Below are positions 39,416-49,958 of a stretch of DNA of 64,000 nucleotides, in pieces. Origin of the DNA: Acinetobacter lanii (lineage in GTDB: Bacteria; Pseudomonadota; Gammaproteobacteria; Pseudomonadales; Moraxellaceae). Location: contig NZ_CP049916.1 of assembly GCF_011578285.1 (NCBI RefSeq), positions 2,914,001 to 2,978,000 of the forward strand. Direction: 5' to 3'. The position numbers and the translations under genes were made by a program. How positions within the stretch are numbered: position 1 is the first letter of the stretch; each line of letters opens with the position of its first letter. The notes under the pieces were generated by a model. The model did not search any database and was not told where the DNA came from. It saw only the letters and a list, made by a program, of their open reading frames with translations.

Positions 39416-40318
39416 TTAAGCTTCAGCGGTGTGTTGTGCGATTAAACGCTCTGCGAACATTTCTGCAGTACGTGCAGCTGCCGCCGTCATAATGTCAAGG
39501 TTCCCTGCGTATTTCGGCAAGAAGTCACCTAGACCTTCCACTTCAAGGAACAGTGATATACGGTTGCCATCAAATACTGGACCGTTTACAAGTTTATAAC
39601 CGGGTACATATTTTTGAACTTCTTTAAGCATTGCGTGAACAGCTTCAGTGATCGCCGCTTGATCTGGTTCACCTTCGACTAAGCAATGCACAGTATCGCG
39701 CATGTAGACTGGTGGCTCAGCAGGGTTAATAATGATGATCGCTTTACCTTGTTTCGCACCACCGACTTTTTCAATCGCACTTGCCGTGGTACGGGTAAAT
39801 TCATCAATGTTTTTACGTGTACCTGGACCGATCGATTTGGTTGATGCTGTTGCGATGATTTCGCCATAGTTCACCGGCTGAACGCTTGCAATCGCTGCGA
39901 TCATTGGAATCGTTGCTTGACCGCCACAAGTCACCATGTTCACGTTTGGCACTTCACCTGATTCAAGTAAAGTATTTAAGTTCACTGGTGGTACGCAGAA
40001 TGGACCAATCGCCGCAGGCGTTAAGTCGATCATGAGCACGCCCAGTTCATTCAACTTACGGCTGTTTTCAGCATGTACATAAGCAGAAGTCGCATCGAAA
40101 GCAATTTTGATGTCATCTTCAAGCACGTGAGGAAGAAGACCATCCACGCCTTCCGCCGTGGTTTTTAAACCCATTTTTGCAGCACGTGCAAGACCTTCAG
40201 ACGTTGGGTCGATCCCCACCATCCAAACTGGCTCTAACCATTCGCTACGTTGTAATTTATAAAGTAAATCTGTACCGATATTACCTGGACCAATTAAGGC
40301 ACATTTAATCTTTTTCAT
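39416..40318 (-). CDS. mhpF: Acetaldehyde dehydrogenase (acylating)
   Basis: Converts acetaldehyde, NAD+ and CoA to acetyl-CoA. The 300 residues contain the Rossmann motif [11 protein letters not shown] (9-19) and the acyl-accepting Cys131 in [13 protein letters not shown] start at ATG 40318 because GAGAAG precedes it and the family begins MKK-K-A-IGPGNIG. The longer frame starts at a TTG next to the mhpD stop. It is the middle gene of the three-gene unit. Confidence 0.95.
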   Translation of the reverse strand: MKKIKCALIGPGNIGTDLLYKLQRSEWLEPVWMVGIDPTSEGLARAAKMGLKTTAEGVDGLLPHVLEDDIKIAFDATSAYVHAENSRKLNELGVLMIDLTPAAIGPFCVPPVNLNTLLESGEVPNVNMVTCGGQATIPMIAAIASVQPVNYGEIIATASTKSIGPGTRKNIDEFTRTTASAIEKVGGAKQGKAIIIINPAEPPVYMRDTVHCLVEGEPDQAAITEAVHAMLKEVQKYVPGYKLVNGPVFDGNRISLFLEVEGLGDFLPKYAGNLDIMTAAAARTAEMFAERLIAQHTAEA

Positions 40319-40333
40319 GATGTTTCTTCTCAA

Positions 40334-41143
40334 TTATTCAGCAGCAAATGCAGCAACAACAGAACCAAAGCCTTCGATTTCAACTTTAAATTCATCACCC
40401 GGATGCGCAACAACCATTGGACCTAAAGCACCGGTCAACACGATGTCACCTGCAAGCAGTGGACGACCACGGCGAACCATTTCGTCCGCCAACCACACTG
40501 CAGCATTGAGTGGGTTAGAAAGACACGCTTTACCCACACCTTGAGAAACCACTTCATCACCACGCGTCATGATCATTTTGCAATTTACAAGGTCAAGATT
40601 TTCAAGTTTGACTGGCTTAGAACCCAATACGAAACCCGCAGAAGATGCATTGTCTGCCACGGTATCGATCAGTGAAATTTTCCAGTTCTCAATACGACTA
40701 TCCACCACTTCAATTGCAGGCAATGCATATTCAGTCGCACTGATAATGTCTGCATAAGTGTGTTTTTCTTTAGTCAGGTCTTTGTTGATGACCAATGCGA
40801 TTTCAGCTTCTACTTTCGGTTGAATCAATCGTCCCGCAGGGATTGCTTCACCATCGCCAAATGCCATGTCGGCAAATAACATCCCGAAGTCAGGTGAATC
40901 CACACCCAATTGCTTTTGTACTGCAACAGAGGTTAAGCCGATTTTACGACCGACCAAACGACGACCTTCAGCAAGGGCACGTTGAGTATTCACTTCTTGC
41001 GCTGCGTACGCGATATCCACATCCGCACTTTCACCACCGAGTTGCGGACGAATAGGTGCAATCGCAGTTTGTGATAGTTCAGCTTCTCGAAGCGCCAAAG
41101 CAACAGATTCAACACTCGTTTCAACAACAGCAGAATTTGACAT
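40334..41143 (-). CDS. mhpD: 2-keto-4-pentenoate hydratase
   Basis: Adds water to 2-hydroxypenta-2,4-dienoate, giving 4-hydroxy-2-oxopentanoate. The 269 residues equal the length of E. coli MhpD. The conserved segments [20 protein letters not shown] and [13 protein letters not shown] (metal-binding Glu pair) are present. ATG 41143 has AGGGA 9 nt upstream, while the longer frame has none. It is the first gene of the mhpDFE unit, 15 nt before mhpF. Confidence 0.95.
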   Translation of the reverse strand: MSNSAVVETSVESVALALREAELSQTAIAPIRPQLGGESADVDIAYAAQEVNTQRALAEGRRLVGRKIGLTSVAVQKQLGVDSPDFGMLFADMAFGDGEAIPAGRLIQPKVEAEIALVINKDLTKEKHTYADIISATEYALPAIEVVDSRIENWKISLIDTVADNASSAGFVLGSKPVKLENLDLVNCKMIMTRGDEVVSQGVGKACLSNPLNAAVWLADEMVRRGRPLLAGDIVLTGALGPMVVAHPGDEFKVEIEGFGSVVAAFAAE

Positions 41144-41556
41144 CAATGTTTCCCTAAACTGCAAAAATTGGAGCTATACCTGCCTGCGATCAAGCGATTA
41201 ATCCTGTACTTGGGCAAATTCAAATTGCACATCGCACGGCGTTAAGCTGATAAGGCTTTAAAGGTATATGTATAGACAGTTTAAGAATCGAGAAATTGCC
41301 GGCTTTATGCCAATACTTATTTTATTTTTTTCAATAGCTAATAGCTATAAATAGCAACTAAAGAATTAAGCCAAAACAAAAGCTTAATTGTATTTAAAAG
41401 CATCAATAGAGCGTTAAAATGCTGTTTTATTATTGTACAACTCAAATTCAAAGCGGAACTTAGACTAAAAGATAACAGCCCAAAGCCAGTCTGTTATCTT
41501 AAATGAGATCATGTCTCACTGAAGCAATGCTGAACTTCAACGGGCCAATACCGTAC
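41144..41556. promoter_or_regulatory. Upstream region of mhpDFE with an AT-rich palindrome
   Basis: No gene is supported. It contains ATAGCT-AAT-AGCTAT (41334-41348), about 190 bp before mhpD, followed by another ATAGC. This is a possible operator. The mhpD promoter is not recognisable by consensus. Confidence 0.4.
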
Positions 41557-42225
41557 CTAAACCGCCTGTTTCTGTTGCACTTGATGGTTCAAGGTTTGAT
41601 GCAACATCGCAACATTATCCACAATCGCAATTGGATTGTATTGAGACAAGATTTCAGGCGTATGCACGCCATAACTCACACCGACTTTCGGCATGGCTAT
41701 ATTGTGTGCCATTTCCAAATCGTAGCTTGAGTCACCGACCATAATCGCTTGATCTGCGCTTAGACCCGTATGCTCTAAAATCTCAGCCAACATCAAAGGA
41801 TCCGGTTTAGACTTGGTTTCACTGGCTGCACGAGTAATTTCAAATAAATGTGTACTCTTGGTCTGTGCCAACACCCAATCAAGCCCTCGACGACTCTTCC
41901 CCGTTGCCACCGCAAGCTGAATCCCTTGAGACTTTAAGTCATTCAGCATTTCAGCTACACCCTCAAACCATTGATCATGCTTTGAATGCTCAACATAATG
42001 GTCGCCATAGCACTGTAAAATTTGATCGTGCAACTCAGGTACATTTGGAAATAAAATTTGTGCCACTTCAGGCAAACCTAAACCAATAATGCTTTGCGCT
42101 GCTTCATCGCTTAAAGGTTGATTAAACTGCTCTGCGGCAAATTTTAGACTGGTGACGATTTGCCCCACTGAATCAAACAAAGTGCCATCCCAATCAAAAA
42201 TGATCAGTTCTACAGGTTTAGACAT
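41557..42225 (-). CDS. HAD-IA phosphatase (Gph-like), rluC neighbour
   Basis: A 222-residue HAD hydrolase. Motif I is IFDWDGTLFDS (Asp10 nucleophile), motif II is VATGKSRRG, the conserved Lys is in SKPDPLML, and motif III is MVGDSSYDLEMA. It resembles phosphoglycolate-phosphatase-like enzymes that act on small phosphometabolites. A HAD gene of this type next to rluC and rne is, as I recall, a conserved arrangement in Pseudomonadales. It lies downstream of rluC on the same strand, separated by a hairpin repeat. Confidence 0.87.
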   Translation of the reverse strand: MSKPVELIIFDWDGTLFDSVGQIVTSLKFAAEQFNQPLSDEAAQSIIGLGLPEVAQILFPNVPELHDQILQCYGDHYVEHSKHDQWFEGVAEMLNDLKSQGIQLAVATGKSRRGLDWVLAQTKSTHLFEITRAASETKSKPDPLMLAEILEHTGLSADQAIMVGDSSYDLEMAHNIAMPKVGVSYGVHTPEILSQYNPIAIVDNVAMLHQTLNHQVQQKQAV

Positions 42226-42286
42226 ATGAGTTCCCTAGATTTGATTTAGGATTAAAGCATTAAGCTGATGAGGCGAATCGATTTTT

Positions 42287-42439
42287 TACCTCACCCCGAC
42301 CCTTCTGCTTAAAGGAGAAGGAGAAACAATACAAAATAACTGAAATTTGAAATTTAGATGAGTTCCCTCTCCTGAACGAGTTTAAAGCACTGCTTTAAAC
42401 GACGTGCAAGAAAGGAGACTTGCGACTCAGGGAGAGGTG
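42287..42439. repeat. GC-skewed intergenic hairpin repeat, copy 3
   Basis: A composite element between rluC and the HAD gene, with pyrimidine-rich CCTCACCCCGACCCTTCTGC at the left and purine-rich GGGAGAGGTGTAAA at the right. Inner hairpins include GTTTAAAGCA/TGCTTTAAAC. It resembles the copies at 8107 and 12926 in base pattern, not in exact sequence. Confidence 0.5.
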
Positions 42440-42452
42440 TAAATTTTAAAAA

Positions 42453-43421
42453 TTACTCATCATCTTTCGCAGACACCACAACCTTGTCCGCCTTCTGCGC
42501 ACGCAGTTGTGCCACTAGACTTTGCATATCTTCAGGCAATGGCGCTTCAATGGTCGGATAACCCGGAATCTCAAGACGCATGGCATGTAAACACAAGCGA
42601 CGTGGTTTTGGCCCTTTATATTCAGTTTCATGACCATATTTATCATCACCAATTAAGGGATGACCAATGCTTAAACCATGTACACGAATCTGATGGGTAC
42701 GACCTGACAATGGTGATGCATAGACCAATGTGCCATGCATAAAGCGCTCAGCGACATTCCACTGAGTTTTAGACTCTTTGCCTTCTTTCGATACACGTAC
42801 TCGACGCTCACCATTGGCAAGCTCATAACGGTGTAAAGGTGCATCAATCAATTGACGATCAAGTGCCACTTGACCTTTCACCACAGCCGCATACGTCTTT
42901 TTGATTTTGTGTTCACGCAGCATGTCTTGCAGTAATTTCAAAGTGCTGCGTTTTTTCGAAATCATCACCAAACCTGAGGTATCACGGTCAATACGGTGAA
43001 TCAATTCCAAGTATTTTTTACCTGATGCTGCACGTAAGCCCTCGATCAAGCCATATGCCACACCACTACCGCCATGCACCGCAATGCCTGATGGCTTATT
43101 CACCACCATCAAACCTTCGTCTTCATAGATCACACGACTGAGTAAACTTTGCGCCACTTTATCAGACACAGGAACAGCCGATTCGTCTTTTTGTTCATAG
43201 CGGATCGGTGCGACACGAATCATGTCACCAATCGCGAGTTTGGTTTCTGCTTTGATTCGTTTTTTATTCACGCGAACTTGACCTTCACGAATTAAACGAT
43301 AGATACGACTTTTCGGCACACCTTTTAAACGTGAAAACAAAAAATTGTCGATGCGCTGTCCCAATTGGTGCTCATCCACTTCAAACCAAGTGACGTTTTG
43401 CCATTCTTGCGTAGAATTCAT
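42453..43421 (-). CDS. rluC: 23S rRNA pseudouridine(955/2504/2580) synthase RluC
   Basis: Makes pseudouridines in 23S rRNA. The 322 residues comprise an N-terminal S4 domain (about 18-75: GQRIDNFLFSRLKGVPKSRI) and the RsuA/RluA catalytic domain with the catalytic Asp145 in HRIDRDTSGL. SGRTHQIRVH follows near residue 240. I start at ATG 43421; the frame continues up to 43511, but the extra 30 residues match nothing. No strong Shine-Dalgarno is visible. It is divergent from rne, the usual arrangement. Confidence 0.93.
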   Translation of the reverse strand: MNSTQEWQNVTWFEVDEHQLGQRIDNFLFSRLKGVPKSRIYRLIREGQVRVNKKRIKAETKLAIGDMIRVAPIRYEQKDESAVPVSDKVAQSLLSRVIYEDEGLMVVNKPSGIAVHGGSGVAYGLIEGLRAASGKKYLELIHRIDRDTSGLVMISKKRSTLKLLQDMLREHKIKKTYAAVVKGQVALDRQLIDAPLHRYELANGERRVRVSKEGKESKTQWNVAERFMHGTLVYASPLSGRTHQIRVHGLSIGHPLIGDDKYGHETEYKGPKPRRLCLHAMRLEIPGYPTIEAPLPEDMQSLVAQLRAQKADKVVVSAKDDE

Positions 43422-44174
43422 ACAGTTACGTTGACCTAAAAAAATACTAAATTTGATTAAAAACTGATCACTTAGACTATACTTTTCACAAGAAATATCT
43501 GTATAGCCCATAGGCAGATGATGTAAGGTTTGCTATAGTCAGCGCACGGATACCACCGTAAGTGAACAATATTTTAGAAATTTCAAAACTTTTTGAAATT
43601 AAAACTAAATTTTTGTTGTTCAGCACAAACTCGGAATGGTCCCAAAAGAATATGCCCGCCGTAGGCTTATTATATCGGCAAAAAGACAAACTGTTGCGTT
43701 TAATTGTGCTTTTGCACATAAATCAGTTTGTTTAAAAAAATATGTCGCCAGCTTTAAGTTGGTTTTTAAACGTAAACTGATACACATCAGAATAGTCGCA
43801 ACCTGATTCAATATTCAGGCTAAAGCGTTTGATGCATTTGGATCTGCACATAAAGCAAAGATACGATGATAATTCCGTATCAAGACGCTCTATCGAATAG
43901 AAGGGATGATCTTCAAGCTACGTGACAGTGAAAGTTACACACATCCAATGCACCGCTTGACCGCCAGTGAATATTCAGGTGCTTTTAATCAGTGACAAGA
44001 TTAAAGCCGTATTGCCATCATCAATATGTGATTCAAAAACCGAAGCCCACCAAAAAAGGCCGGTAAAAAAACTTAGATCAGCTGCTTTAAGATCTAGGGG
44101 TTGATCCATGAGGGTTGATGTTCGCTACGTGAATAGCGATTATCAGTTGTGTATCACTATTAGGTGCTACACCC
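43422..44174 (+). promoter_or_regulatory. Divergent rluC-rne region with a long, structured rne leader
   Basis: About 750 bp without a gene. Several hairpins are visible: AATTTCAAA/TTTGAAATT near 43580-43600, CTTAGATC/GATCTAGG near 44070-44097, and small ones within 60 nt of the rne start. In E. coli the rne leader folds and lets RNase E cut its own mRNA (autoregulation). A similar role is likely here, but the fold is not shown to be conserved. Confidence 0.5.
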
Positions 44175-47100
44175 ATGAAACGTATGTTGATTAATGCAAC
44201 ACATGCCGAAGAAGTTCGCGTTGCACTCATCACTGGTCACCGTCTTTACGATTTCGATTTAGAAAACCGTACACGTGAACAAAAGAAAGCTAACATCTAT
44301 AAAGGTCACGTGACTCGCGTTGAACCTTCTCTAGAAGCCGTATTTGTTGAATATGGTGCAGGTCGTCAAGGTTTCTTGTCGATGCGCGAAATTGCCAACT
44401 CCTATTACAAAGCAGACCCACGTCAAACCTCGAATATCCGTGAATTGATCACTGAAGGCACTGAGCTTTTGGTTCAAGTGGAAAAAGAAGAACGTGGCAA
44501 TAAAGGTGCTGCACTTTCTACCTTTATTTCTCTTGCAGGTCGTTACCTCGTCCTGATGCCTAACAACCCGAAAGGTGGTGGTATCAGCCGTCAAATTTCA
44601 GGTTCAGTTCGTGAAGAATTGAAAGAAATGTTGGCATCTTTAAATGTTCCTCGTGGCATGAGCGTGATTGTGCGTACTGCGGGTATCGGTCGTTCACAAG
44701 AAGAACTTCAACTTGACCTACAACACTTGTTAGATCTTTGGACACGTATCCAATCAACCTCGAATTCTGGTCCATCGCCAATGTTGGTGCATCAAGAAGC
44801 GGGTGTGGTGACACGTGCGATTCGTGATTACCTACGTGATGACGTAGCTGAAATCCTGATTGATTCTGAGCAAGCCTATAACGAAGCCTATAACTTCGTG
44901 AAAGCAGTAATGCCGAACCAGTTAGATAAGTTAAAAACTTATACCTTAAACGAACCGTTGTTTGCACATTTTGCCATCGAAAGCCAAATTCAAACGGCTT
45001 ATGAGCGTGAAGTCAAACTTCCTGCCGGTGGTTCAATCGTCATTGACCAAACAGAAGCTCTAGTATCGATTGATATCAACTCTGCAAAATCAACGCGCGG
45101 TCACGACGTTGAAGAAACAGCGTTGAACACCAACTTAGAAGCTGCAGAAGAAATTGCCCGCCAATTGCGTTTACGTGATATCGGTGGTTTGGTTGTCATC
45201 GACTTCATTGATATGACCAAAGAACGCAACCAACGTATGGTTGAAGCAAAACTACGTGAAGCAACCCAAAGTGACCGTGCCCGTATCCAATTCGGTCAAT
45301 TGTCTCGCTTTGGTTTGATGGAAATGAGCCGTCAACGCTTACGCCCATCACTAGAAGAAGCAACAGGTTATGTCTGCCCACGCTGTCATGGTACAGGTAT
45401 GGTACGTGACTTACGCTCTCTTTCACTTTCGATTATGCGTAAAGTAGAAGAAATTGCATTACGTGAACGTCAAGGTGAAGTTCAAGTTGAAGTACCTGTT
45501 GAAATCGCTGCATTCTTATTGAATGAAAAGCGTCACAGCTTGGTATACCTTGAGCAAACATCAAATGTACGTGTGACGGTATTGCCACACCCACATTTAG
45601 AAACACCGCATTACGAAATTTCGTTCAACCCTGAAGGTTTCGCACCGACCAGCTATGAACGCACTGAAGCAACCCGCAACAGTGAAAAAGAATTGGGCTA
45701 TGAATCTTCTGAATGGCATTTAGAAGAAGAGCAACAACAAGCGCTTCAAGCGCAAGCCCCTGCTCAGCAAGACAAAAATGCGAAGCGTAAAAACAATGCA
45801 GCTGCTCAGCAAAATGCCCCTCAAAAAGCAGCACCCGTACAAGCGCAAGTGCCATCGACCAGCCCATGTGCATGGTTAGAAAACTTGTTTGTACAAAAAC
45901 AAGCAGCCACTATTGATCAATCTCGTACTGCCAACAATGCTGCAGCAGCGATTGAACAAATGGTCAATGGCGGTGCAGTCAGCCGTGGTCAATTCGGTCA
46001 AGTGTCACATACCGCACCTGTGGCTGTTGAAACACGTCCAGTGGCAGATACCAATGCCTATCTTTCACACTCACCTGTTGCAAAACAAGAAGTGACTGCG
46101 GAACGTCAACAAGACAAAGAAGACCGTCCACAGCGCAACAACAAGAAAAACCGCAACAAACCGCGTGACAACCGTGAACAACTTCAAGAACACAATGTGA
46201 TTGAAGAAGTGGTACAAGTGTCTCGCCATGAGCAACGTTTAGAGCGCAATGAAAATGGCCGCCAAGACCGTACAGAGCGTCATGACAATCCCCGTGTCGA
46301 CAACCGTAATGAACGTCAAGAGCGTTCAGACAACCAACGCCCTGAGCGCAATGATCGTCAAGAACGCCAAGACCGTAACGAAAATACACGTCCGGACACG
46401 CGTGAACAAAAATCACGCAATCCAAAGCGTCAACAGCAAAATGAACAACAATTTGATGTTCAAGCTGAGCAAGCTGTACCGCGTCGTGAGCGTAATGCAC
46501 AACGTCCAAATCGCCCAAATCGCCACCGCGATCCAAGCGTATTGAACGATCAAGCCGTCGCTACACCTGCTGTTGTGGCAACACAGCAACCGAAAGTTGA
46601 TTTGGTTGATGTACCACGCAATGCAGATTTAACCACTGCCCTTGTTGTTAATGTGGATCAAGCGCAAAGTGAAATCATTGCCTTAGCTCCAACCCAAGCG
46701 GCACCGGTTCCTGCTCAAGTGGCACCGACAGTTGTCGCTCAACGTCCTGTTGAAGCACCACGTGCAGTTGCTCAAGCTGCGCCTGCGGTAGACGCAGTTG
46801 AAACGGTTCAAGCGACTGTTGCGCCAACAGCACAACAGCCCGTACAACGTGCCAGTAATGACCCACGTTCACGTCGTCGTAACAAACATCGTGATCAAAA
46901 AGCCAAAGTGGAAACACCAAAAATCAACCCATCACAAGTGCCGACTCTGTCTCAGCACACCGTGAGCAGTTTGATTCGTCATGTTTATGGTGATGATTGT
47001 TCAGTGTTAATTGAACAATTTGGTTTGATCCCTACTTTCAACCGTGCCTTGCAAAAATTCACCGATGCTTATGTAGCGACTTTGGTTGCGCAGTCGGCTG

Positions 47101-47711
47101 AACCGGTTGAAGGGAAAAAACCCGTCACTCGTGATGCGGTTATTGCGAAAGTGAAAGTTGAAGCTGAGCCTGCGCCAGTGCTTGACTTAACGCCACCAAA
47201 ACCGGTATCAACCAGCCGTGTAGCCAATGATCCGCGTGAGCGTCGTCGTTTAGCAAAATTGGCAGCAGAACAAGCCAAACAAGCCAAACTTGAAGAGCTT
47301 TCTGCTGAACAAGCATCTACACAGCCTGCAACAACTGAACCTGTTATGACAACAGAAACGGTTGAAAGTGTTGTAAAACCTGTTGAAGCACCTGTGGCTG
47401 AAACGGCAGTAGCAACAACACCTGAAGCTGAAGTGGTCGCCGAAACCGCTGTTGAAGCTGAAGTTGCGCCAGCGCTTGTAACACCTGAAGCTGAAAAAAC
47501 TGAAGCACCTGCAACTGACACCCCTGTGGTTGAAGTTGAAGCGCTAGAACATGCTACAGAGGTCAAGCCCGTTGCAGCAAAGAAGTCTGAAGCGGTAGAT
47601 GCCAAAGACGCATCTCAGGATGACGCTGAGCTTTCAGATGAGGACAAACCTGTGCGCCCTCGTCGCCCACGTGGTCGTCCACCAAAGAAAGCCAATCCTA
47701 CAGCTGAATAA
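44175..47711 (+). CDS. rne: Ribonuclease E
   Basis: The essential endoribonuclease for mRNA decay and rRNA/tRNA maturation, and the scaffold of the degradosome at the inner membrane. The protein has 1178 residues. The catalytic N-half (about 1-510) holds the S1 domain (36-120), the DNase I-like site with conserved acidic residues in [10 protein letters not shown] and VVIDFIDMT, and the zinc link Cys401-x2-Cys404 (CPRCHG). The C-half is a low-complexity scaffold: an Arg/Asp/Asn/Glu-rich RNA-binding block (about 660-780), Ala/Val/Pro/Glu-rich linkers, and an AT-hook-like basic end ([12 protein letters not shown]). A terminator follows. Confidence 0.97.
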   Translation: MKRMLINATHAEEVRVALITGHRLYDFDLENRTREQKKANIYKGHVTRVEPSLEAVFVEYGAGRQGFLSMREIANSYYKADPRQTSNIRELITEGTELLVQVEKEERGNKGAALSTFISLAGRYLVLMPNNPKGGGISRQISGSVREELKEMLASLNVPRGMSVIVRTAGIGRSQEELQLDLQHLLDLWTRIQSTSNSGPSPMLVHQEAGVVTRAIRDYLRDDVAEILIDSEQAYNEAYNFVKAVMPNQLDKLKTYTLNEPLFAHFAIESQIQTAYEREVKLPAGGSIVIDQTEALVSIDINSAKSTRGHDVEETALNTNLEAAEEIARQLRLRDIGGLVVIDFIDMTKERNQRMVEAKLREATQSDRARIQFGQLSRFGLMEMSRQRLRPSLEEATGYVCPRCHGTGMVRDLRSLSLSIMRKVEEIALRERQGEVQVEVPVEIAAFLLNEKRHSLVYLEQTSNVRVTVLPHPHLETPHYEISFNPEGFAPTSYERTEATRNSEKELGYESSEWHLEEEQQQALQAQAPAQQDKNAKRKNNAAAQQNAPQKAAPVQAQVPSTSPCAWLENLFVQKQAATIDQSRTANNAAAAIEQMVNGGAVSRGQFGQVSHTAPVAVETRPVADTNAYLSHSPVAKQEVTAERQQDKEDRPQRNNKKNRNKPRDNREQLQEHNVIEEVVQVSRHEQRLERNENGRQDRTERHDNPRVDNRNERQERSDNQRPERNDRQERQDRNENTRPDTREQKSRNPKRQQQNEQQFDVQAEQAVPRRERNAQRPNRPNRHRDPSVLNDQAVATPAVVATQQPKVDLVDVPRNADLTTALVVNVDQAQSEIIALAPTQAAPVPAQVAPTVVAQRPVEAPRAVAQAAPAVDAVETVQATVAPTAQQPVQRASNDPRSRRRNKHRDQKAKVETPKINPSQVPTLSQHTVSSLIRHVYGDDCSVLIEQFGLIPTFNRALQKFTDAYVATLVAQSAEPVEGKKPVTRDAVIAKVKVEAEPAPVLDLTPPKPVSTSRVANDPRERRRLAKLAAEQAKQAKLEELSAEQASTQPATTEPVMTTETVESVVKPVEAPVAETAVATTPEAEVVAETAVEAEVAPALVTPEAEKTEAPATDTPVVEVEALEHATEVKPVAAKKSEAVDAKDASQDDAELSDEDKPVRPRRPRGRPPKKANPTAE

Positions 47712-47737
47712 GTTGCTTAAATTACAGTAAGATTTGT

Positions 47738-47770
47738 AAAACCTAGTCATTACGGTGGCTAGGTTTTTTT
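47738..47770 (+). terminator. Intrinsic terminator of rne
   Basis: AAAACCTAGTC pairs with GGCTAGGTTTT (one G-T) and a T-run follows. Confidence 0.85.
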
Positions 47771-47922
47771 GTTATGGTCAATCTAACTTTCGAAAATTCA
47801 ACACCTTAAGTTTATAATGACAAATCTATAAACATATTGTAAAAAATGAAATCGAAACAATAACTGCAATCATTATTTGATTAATTAAAAATCAATGGAA
47901 TACAAAAACAAGTAGGACTGAT

Positions 47923-49764
47923 ATGAGCCAAGCAAACCACGATAATCTTATTGGAATCAAAGATGTCGCAACCCGTTTACCCAAGCTAATCAATAAACTA
48001 CCCAACATTGTGGTTGGATTAAAACAAGCCTATTTAAGAACAGAATCCACCCCTGCTGGACTTGGTCTTGCTTTTGAACAAGCCGTCAAGCGCAACCCAC
48101 ACGGTACTGCACTAATTTTTGAAGAGCAAAGCTATAGCTACACTGAATTGAATGAATGGGCCAATCAAATTGCACATTTTCAGCTTGAGCAAGGGGCAAA
48201 AAAAGGCGATGTAATTGCGGTGATTATTGAAAACCGCTGTGAACTGATGGCTACCGTGATTGCGTTAGCCAAAATTGGCGTCATTTCTGCCCTAGTCAAC
48301 ACATCACAAACCGGTAAAGTGTTGACCCACAGTATTAATTTGGTCAAACCGATTGCAGTAATTGTCGGTGAAGAATGCCGTGAAGCAGTCGATGCGGTGC
48401 GTGATAGCCTAACACTGGATCAAAATCATTTTTATTGGTTTGCCGATCAAAACACCCGTCAGGATGCGGGTCAAGCACCCAAAGGCTTTATCAATCTTGC
48501 CGAAGTGATTCAAACTGCAAAGAAAACCACACCAAAGCAATTAAAATCAGTCACCGGCAAAGACGGTCTATTTTATATCTATACCTCAGGCACTACAGGC
48601 TTACCCAAAGCAGTAGTGTTTAAAAACAGCCGTTGGATGCTCGCTTATGGTACCTATGGTCATGTACTGAATTTAAAACATGATGATGTCATGTACGTGA
48701 CCTTACCGCTCTACCATGCAACCGGCATGGTGGTGTGTTGGTGTGGTGTGATTGCCGGCAGTTCAATTCTAGCGATTCGTCGTAAATTCTCCACCACGCA
48801 TTTTTGGTCAGATGTGCAAAAGTACAATGCCTCTGCGATTGGCTATGTCGGTGAGCTGTGCCGTTACCTGATGGATGCCCCAGAAAGTGAGATCGATCGT
48901 GCGCATCGAGTCACCAAAATGATTGGTAATGGTATGCGTCCGAATATTTGGGACAAATTCAAACAACGTTTTGGCATTGAGGAAGTGTTAGAACTGTATG
49001 CTTCAAGTGAGGGCAATGTTGGTTTTTCCAATATTTTCAATTTTGACAATACCGTCGGCTTCTCTCCTGTGCCTTATGCCATCATTCAATATGACAAAGA
49101 CAAAGAACAACCGATATTGGACAAAAAAGGCTTTTGTCAAAAGGTCAAAAAAGGGGAAACAGGACTGTTAATTGGCAAAATTACCAGCCGTTCGCCTTTT
49201 GATGGTTACACCGACGCAGACAAAAATAAAAGCTCGATCATGCATGATGTCTTCAAAAAGGGGGATTCCTACTTCGTGACCGGCGACTTGGTGCGCAACA
49301 TTGGTCTTCGACATGCCCAATTTATGGATCGTTTAGGTGATACCTTCCGCTGGAAAGGTGAAAATGTCTCCACTACAGAAGTGGAAAATATCTGTAGCGA
49401 ATACGACAAGATCAGTGAAGCAGTCATTTACGGGGTGGAAATCCCCAATACCAATGGTCGTGCTGGCATGGCTGCGATTACTTTAAAAAATGGCGCCGAA
49501 CTGAATGATGAAGATTTGGTCAATATGGCAAAAACCTTCAAAAAAGAACTGCCCTCTTATGCAGTTCCGGTATTTTTACGGGTACAAAAAAACCTCGAAA
49601 CCACAGGCACCTTTAAATATCAGAAGAGCAAACTCAAAGAAGAAGCGTTCTATCCAGACAGAACATCGGACCGTTTACTGATTTTATTGCCCCAAGCAGA
49701 GGGCTATTGCGATATCAATTCTGAGATTTTAAGCAATATTGAGCAGTACAAATACCGCTTTTAA
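47923..49764 (+). CDS. Long-chain acyl-CoA synthetase, FATP-like
   Basis: A 613-residue adenylate-forming enzyme that activates fatty acids to acyl-CoA. The P-loop motif YIYTSGTTGLPKAVVFK lies near residues 209-225. The FATP/very-long-chain signature is present (MRPNIWDKFKQRFGIEEVLE and ELYASSEGNVGF, about 330-370). The C-terminal GDTFRWKGENVSTTEVE hinge and the PSYAVPVFLR segment complete the fold. It is closer to the SLC27/FadD6 branch than to FadD. It stands alone, with its own terminator. Confidence 0.9.
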   Translation: MSQANHDNLIGIKDVATRLPKLINKLPNIVVGLKQAYLRTESTPAGLGLAFEQAVKRNPHGTALIFEEQSYSYTELNEWANQIAHFQLEQGAKKGDVIAVIIENRCELMATVIALAKIGVISALVNTSQTGKVLTHSINLVKPIAVIVGEECREAVDAVRDSLTLDQNHFYWFADQNTRQDAGQAPKGFINLAEVIQTAKKTTPKQLKSVTGKDGLFYIYTSGTTGLPKAVVFKNSRWMLAYGTYGHVLNLKHDDVMYVTLPLYHATGMVVCWCGVIAGSSILAIRRKFSTTHFWSDVQKYNASAIGYVGELCRYLMDAPESEIDRAHRVTKMIGNGMRPNIWDKFKQRFGIEEVLELYASSEGNVGFSNIFNFDNTVGFSPVPYAIIQYDKDKEQPILDKKGFCQKVKKGETGLLIGKITSRSPFDGYTDADKNKSSIMHDVFKKGDSYFVTGDLVRNIGLRHAQFMDRLGDTFRWKGENVSTTEVENICSEYDKISEAVIYGVEIPNTNGRAGMAAITLKNGAELNDEDLVNMAKTFKKELPSYAVPVFLRVQKNLETTGTFKYQKSKLKEEAFYPDRTSDRLLILLPQAEGYCDINSEILSNIEQYKYRF

Positions 49765-49795
49765 GCCTGAAAATGCTTATTTTTTGTATAAGCAA

Positions 49796-49845
49796 AACAA
49801 AGTTGTTGGATTTATAAACAAACATCCACAACTTTGTTATTTTTT
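49796..49845 (+). terminator. Intrinsic terminator of the acyl-CoA synthetase gene
   Basis: AACAAAGTTGTTGGAT pairs with ATCCACAACTTTGTT (one bulged T) and is followed by six T. Confidence 0.85.
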
Positions 49846-49847
49846 AC

Positions 49848-49875
49848 TTGCGTCGATTTGATAACTTGCTACAAT
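49848..49875 (+). promoter_or_regulatory. Putative promoter of the tRNA-Lys cluster
   Basis: TTGCGT (49848-49853), 16-bp spacer, TACAAT (49870-49875), about 84 bp before the first tRNA. Confidence 0.45.
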
Positions 49876-49958
49876 ACGCTCCATCAAACGAAGTGGTGTT
49901 TAAAAACTCTTTAGTTTTCTTGCACTACACATTCAAGCCAGTCTTGAATGCAGGTTCA

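Noticed and set aside
40319..40333. TTG start extending mhpF by five residues
   Set aside because: It begins right at the mhpD stop; ATG 40318 has a GAGAAG ribosome binding site and fits the family.
45979..46536. 185-residue antisense frame inside rne
   Set aside because: Low-complexity shadow of the Arg/Asp/Glu-rich coding strand.
47069..47605. 178-residue antisense frame inside rne
   Set aside because: Ser/Ala/Thr/Val low-complexity shadow of the Ala/Glu/Val-rich region; no start signals.
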